Shown piece by piece: positions 14,364-15,561 of a stretch of DNA of 15,561 nt. The stretch covers positions 1 through 15,561 of the forward strand of contig SOKD01000226.1 in the NCBI GenBank assembly GCA_004376305.1. The letters run 5' to 3'. Below the pieces are notes generated by a model. It saw only the letters and a program-made list of their open reading frames with translations, did not search any database and was not told the origin of the DNA. The DNA is from Candidatus Cloacimonadota bacterium. GTDB lineage: Bacteria > Hydrothermota > E44-bin80. Every line of letters begins with the position of its first letter. Within the stretch, counting starts at the first letter, position 1. A program made the position numbers and the translations under genes.

Positions 14364-15561
14364 TCACTTCGTTTCTGTCTCCAGAGCATGATTAACAAAG
14401 GGTTGTAATCTCCACGCTTTTCCACCTGCATAGTATTTGAATACATATGGTTTCCGTTTTCCGAATTCCCGCATAAGCTGCATGTTTTGCGTTTCTCCGA
14501 GGTCTTGTGCATAGATTATTGAGCCCTGCTTCAGGATTGGTTCATTCCTGAATGCAACAGAGAGGTAGTTATGTCTGTTAATTGTTATTTCGTGTTCATT
14601 GGTTCCCGGCAGGTTTTGGATAAAAACCAGAGCATGGTGAATGGACGTTTTTTCGATTTCATGGTAACAACGATTATTAGTTCCCCATTCCTGATGAAAG
14701 ATGCGCAAACTGTAAGGAATATAGCATACAATATTGAAAATAACAAGGATAGACACCAGGGGTCTTACCGCTGTTTTTTTGATTCCCCTTACGGTGAGAA
14801 GAATAAGGAGCGGTAAAATCCCATAGTAGTACTTTGGACCCATGGGACTGATTCCGTGAAACCAGTAGAATGCAAAAAATACGATGGTAACGACAATCAC
14901 GGTGATTGCAAAAATGTCCCACAGAGTTCTTTTTCTCCGCATTAAAGCAAAAGGAATGAAGAAGAGCGAGATGAGCGGCCAGCCGAACAGGTGCAGTGAA
15001 AATGAAAAGGCGTTATAACACAGGTTAATAATCGCTTTTACTGGCGTATGTCCGGCGATCCCATAGGTAGATTCTCCTTTTCCCATTCCGAAACCTATGT
15101 GGTGCAGTTGATGGTCTCCATGGAGAGCGTAGCCAAATTGGAATATATTACCGGTGTAGATGAGATTGTGGAAGAGTTGTATGCTGAGGGCAGGGATTAA
15201 GCCGGCAAGGAAGAAGATAATGGTTTGGACGGCTTTCTTTCTTTTAGTGAGTACCATCATTACTATCATTGGTAATACAAATACGACAACGGTTGTTCTT
15301 GAAAAAAATGCCAGTCCACAAAAAAGACCCGAGAGAAAGGGGAAGAGGCGATTGCTGCGTTTTATGCTCAGGCTGAAAAAGAGAAGCCCGAGGAGAGTGA
15401 GAAAAAAACTGGAATTCTGATTAAGATATGAAGCGGAGATGAGAAGGAAAATTGGTGAGAGCAGGAGCAGCAGTGTTCCTTCGCGTGCGCCCTTTTCATC
15501 TGTGCATTCTCTCATGAAGAAAAAAAAGAGTAGAAGAGAACATGAACCGAGTAATGGTCCG
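14364..15561 (-). CDS. GT39-like (GT-C fold) membrane glycosyltransferase, 5' partial
   Basis: The frame is open to the right edge. Upstream of the Met codon at 15515 it still encodes a hydrophobic segment containing GSCSLLLFFFF, so the N-terminus is outside the window. The visible part of about 399 residues has around eight membrane segments, then a soluble tail from about 14700 to the stop. Typical features of ArnT/PMT-related glycosyltransferases are LSGLFCGLAFFSRTTVVV, a FQFGYALHGDHQ loop, SLHLFGWPL and MGPKYYYG (complement of 14820-14843). Such enzymes transfer a sugar from a polyprenyl phosphate donor on the periplasmic side of the inner membrane. The catalytic first loop with its acidic residue is not visible, so activity cannot be checked. 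The pruA promoter lies immediately downstream. Confidence 0.75.
   Translation of the reverse strand, partial: GPLLGSCSLLLFFFFMRECTDEKGAREGTLLLLLSPIFLLISASYLNQNSSFFLTLLGLLFFSLSIKRSNRLFPFLSGLFCGLAFFSRTTVVVFVLPMIVMMVLTKRKKAVQTIIFFLAGLIPALSIQLFHNLIYTGNIFQFGYALHGDHQLHHIGFGMGKGESTYGIAGHTPVKAIINLCYNAFSFSLHLFGWPLISLFFIPFALMRRKRTLWDIFAITVIVVTIVFFAFYWFHGISPMGPKYYYGILPLLILLTVRGIKKTAVRPLVSILVIFNIVCYIPYSLRIFHQEWGTNNRCYHEIEKTSIHHALVFIQNLPGTNEHEITINRHNYLSVAFRNEPILKQGSIIYAQDLGETQNMQLMREFGKRKPYVFKYYAGGKAWRLQPFVNHALETETK

Noticed and set aside
15482..15561. ATG at 15515 as the true start of the GT39-like gene
   Set aside because: The frame stays open to the window edge and continues as a hydrophobic membrane segment, so the gene is cut by the edge.

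Overview
The window holds 13 protein-coding genes in two convergent blocks that meet at about 7654-7661. The plus-strand block (1-7653) encodes an edge-truncated low-molecular-weight phosphatase, an exported TPR protein, a large adenylyl cyclase/ATPase, a PorV-type outer-membrane protein, AccA and a DUF4388 protein. The minus-strand block, read right to left (15561-7662), encodes an edge-truncated GT39-like membrane protein, 1-pyrroline-5-carboxylate dehydrogenase, a polysaccharide flippase, an unrecognised conserved-looking protein, NAD kinase, RecN and a small lipoprotein. I saw no tRNA, rRNA, CRISPR array, insertion sequence or phage gene. No stretch longer than about 130 bases lacks a gene.

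The organism looks like a Gram-negative, deep-branching uncultured bacterium, perhaps an FCB-related or WOR-3-like candidate phylum. The reasons are a PorV/PorQ-family barrel, a DUF4388 protein, a sAC-like cyclase, a lipoprotein with an Asn before its Cys, moderate-to-low GC (judged by eye) and many GTG/TTG starts behind strong AGGAGG sites. This placement is inference, because no marker gene here fixes the phylum.

The plus block looks like signalling and envelope functions followed by a fatty-acid gene. The cyclase is the most distinctive gene. Its two class III domains are individually incomplete but complementary: the first keeps both metal aspartates, and the second keeps the adenine-binding Lys/Thr pair and the transition-state Asn/Arg. 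Human soluble adenylyl cyclase is built the same way. An AAA-type signalling ATPase follows, and the protein ends soon after the TPR region begins. porV seems to have its own promoter in the 126-base gap after the cyclase.

The minus block has a strong sigma70-type promoter (TTGACA, 17 bases, TATAAT) in front of the P5C dehydrogenase gene. Tight or overlapping joins suggest co-transcription through the flippase and the unrecognised gene. A weaker candidate promoter precedes nadK, and nadK-recN-lipoprotein are joined by 1-base and 4-base overlaps. The order nadK, recN, small lipoprotein resembles nadK-recN-bamE of E. coli, but this lipoprotein is an NTF2-like protein, not BamE. Nothing in the window amounts to a clearly new defence or mobile system. 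The cyclase, the unrecognised 180-residue protein and the DUF4388 protein are the best leads.
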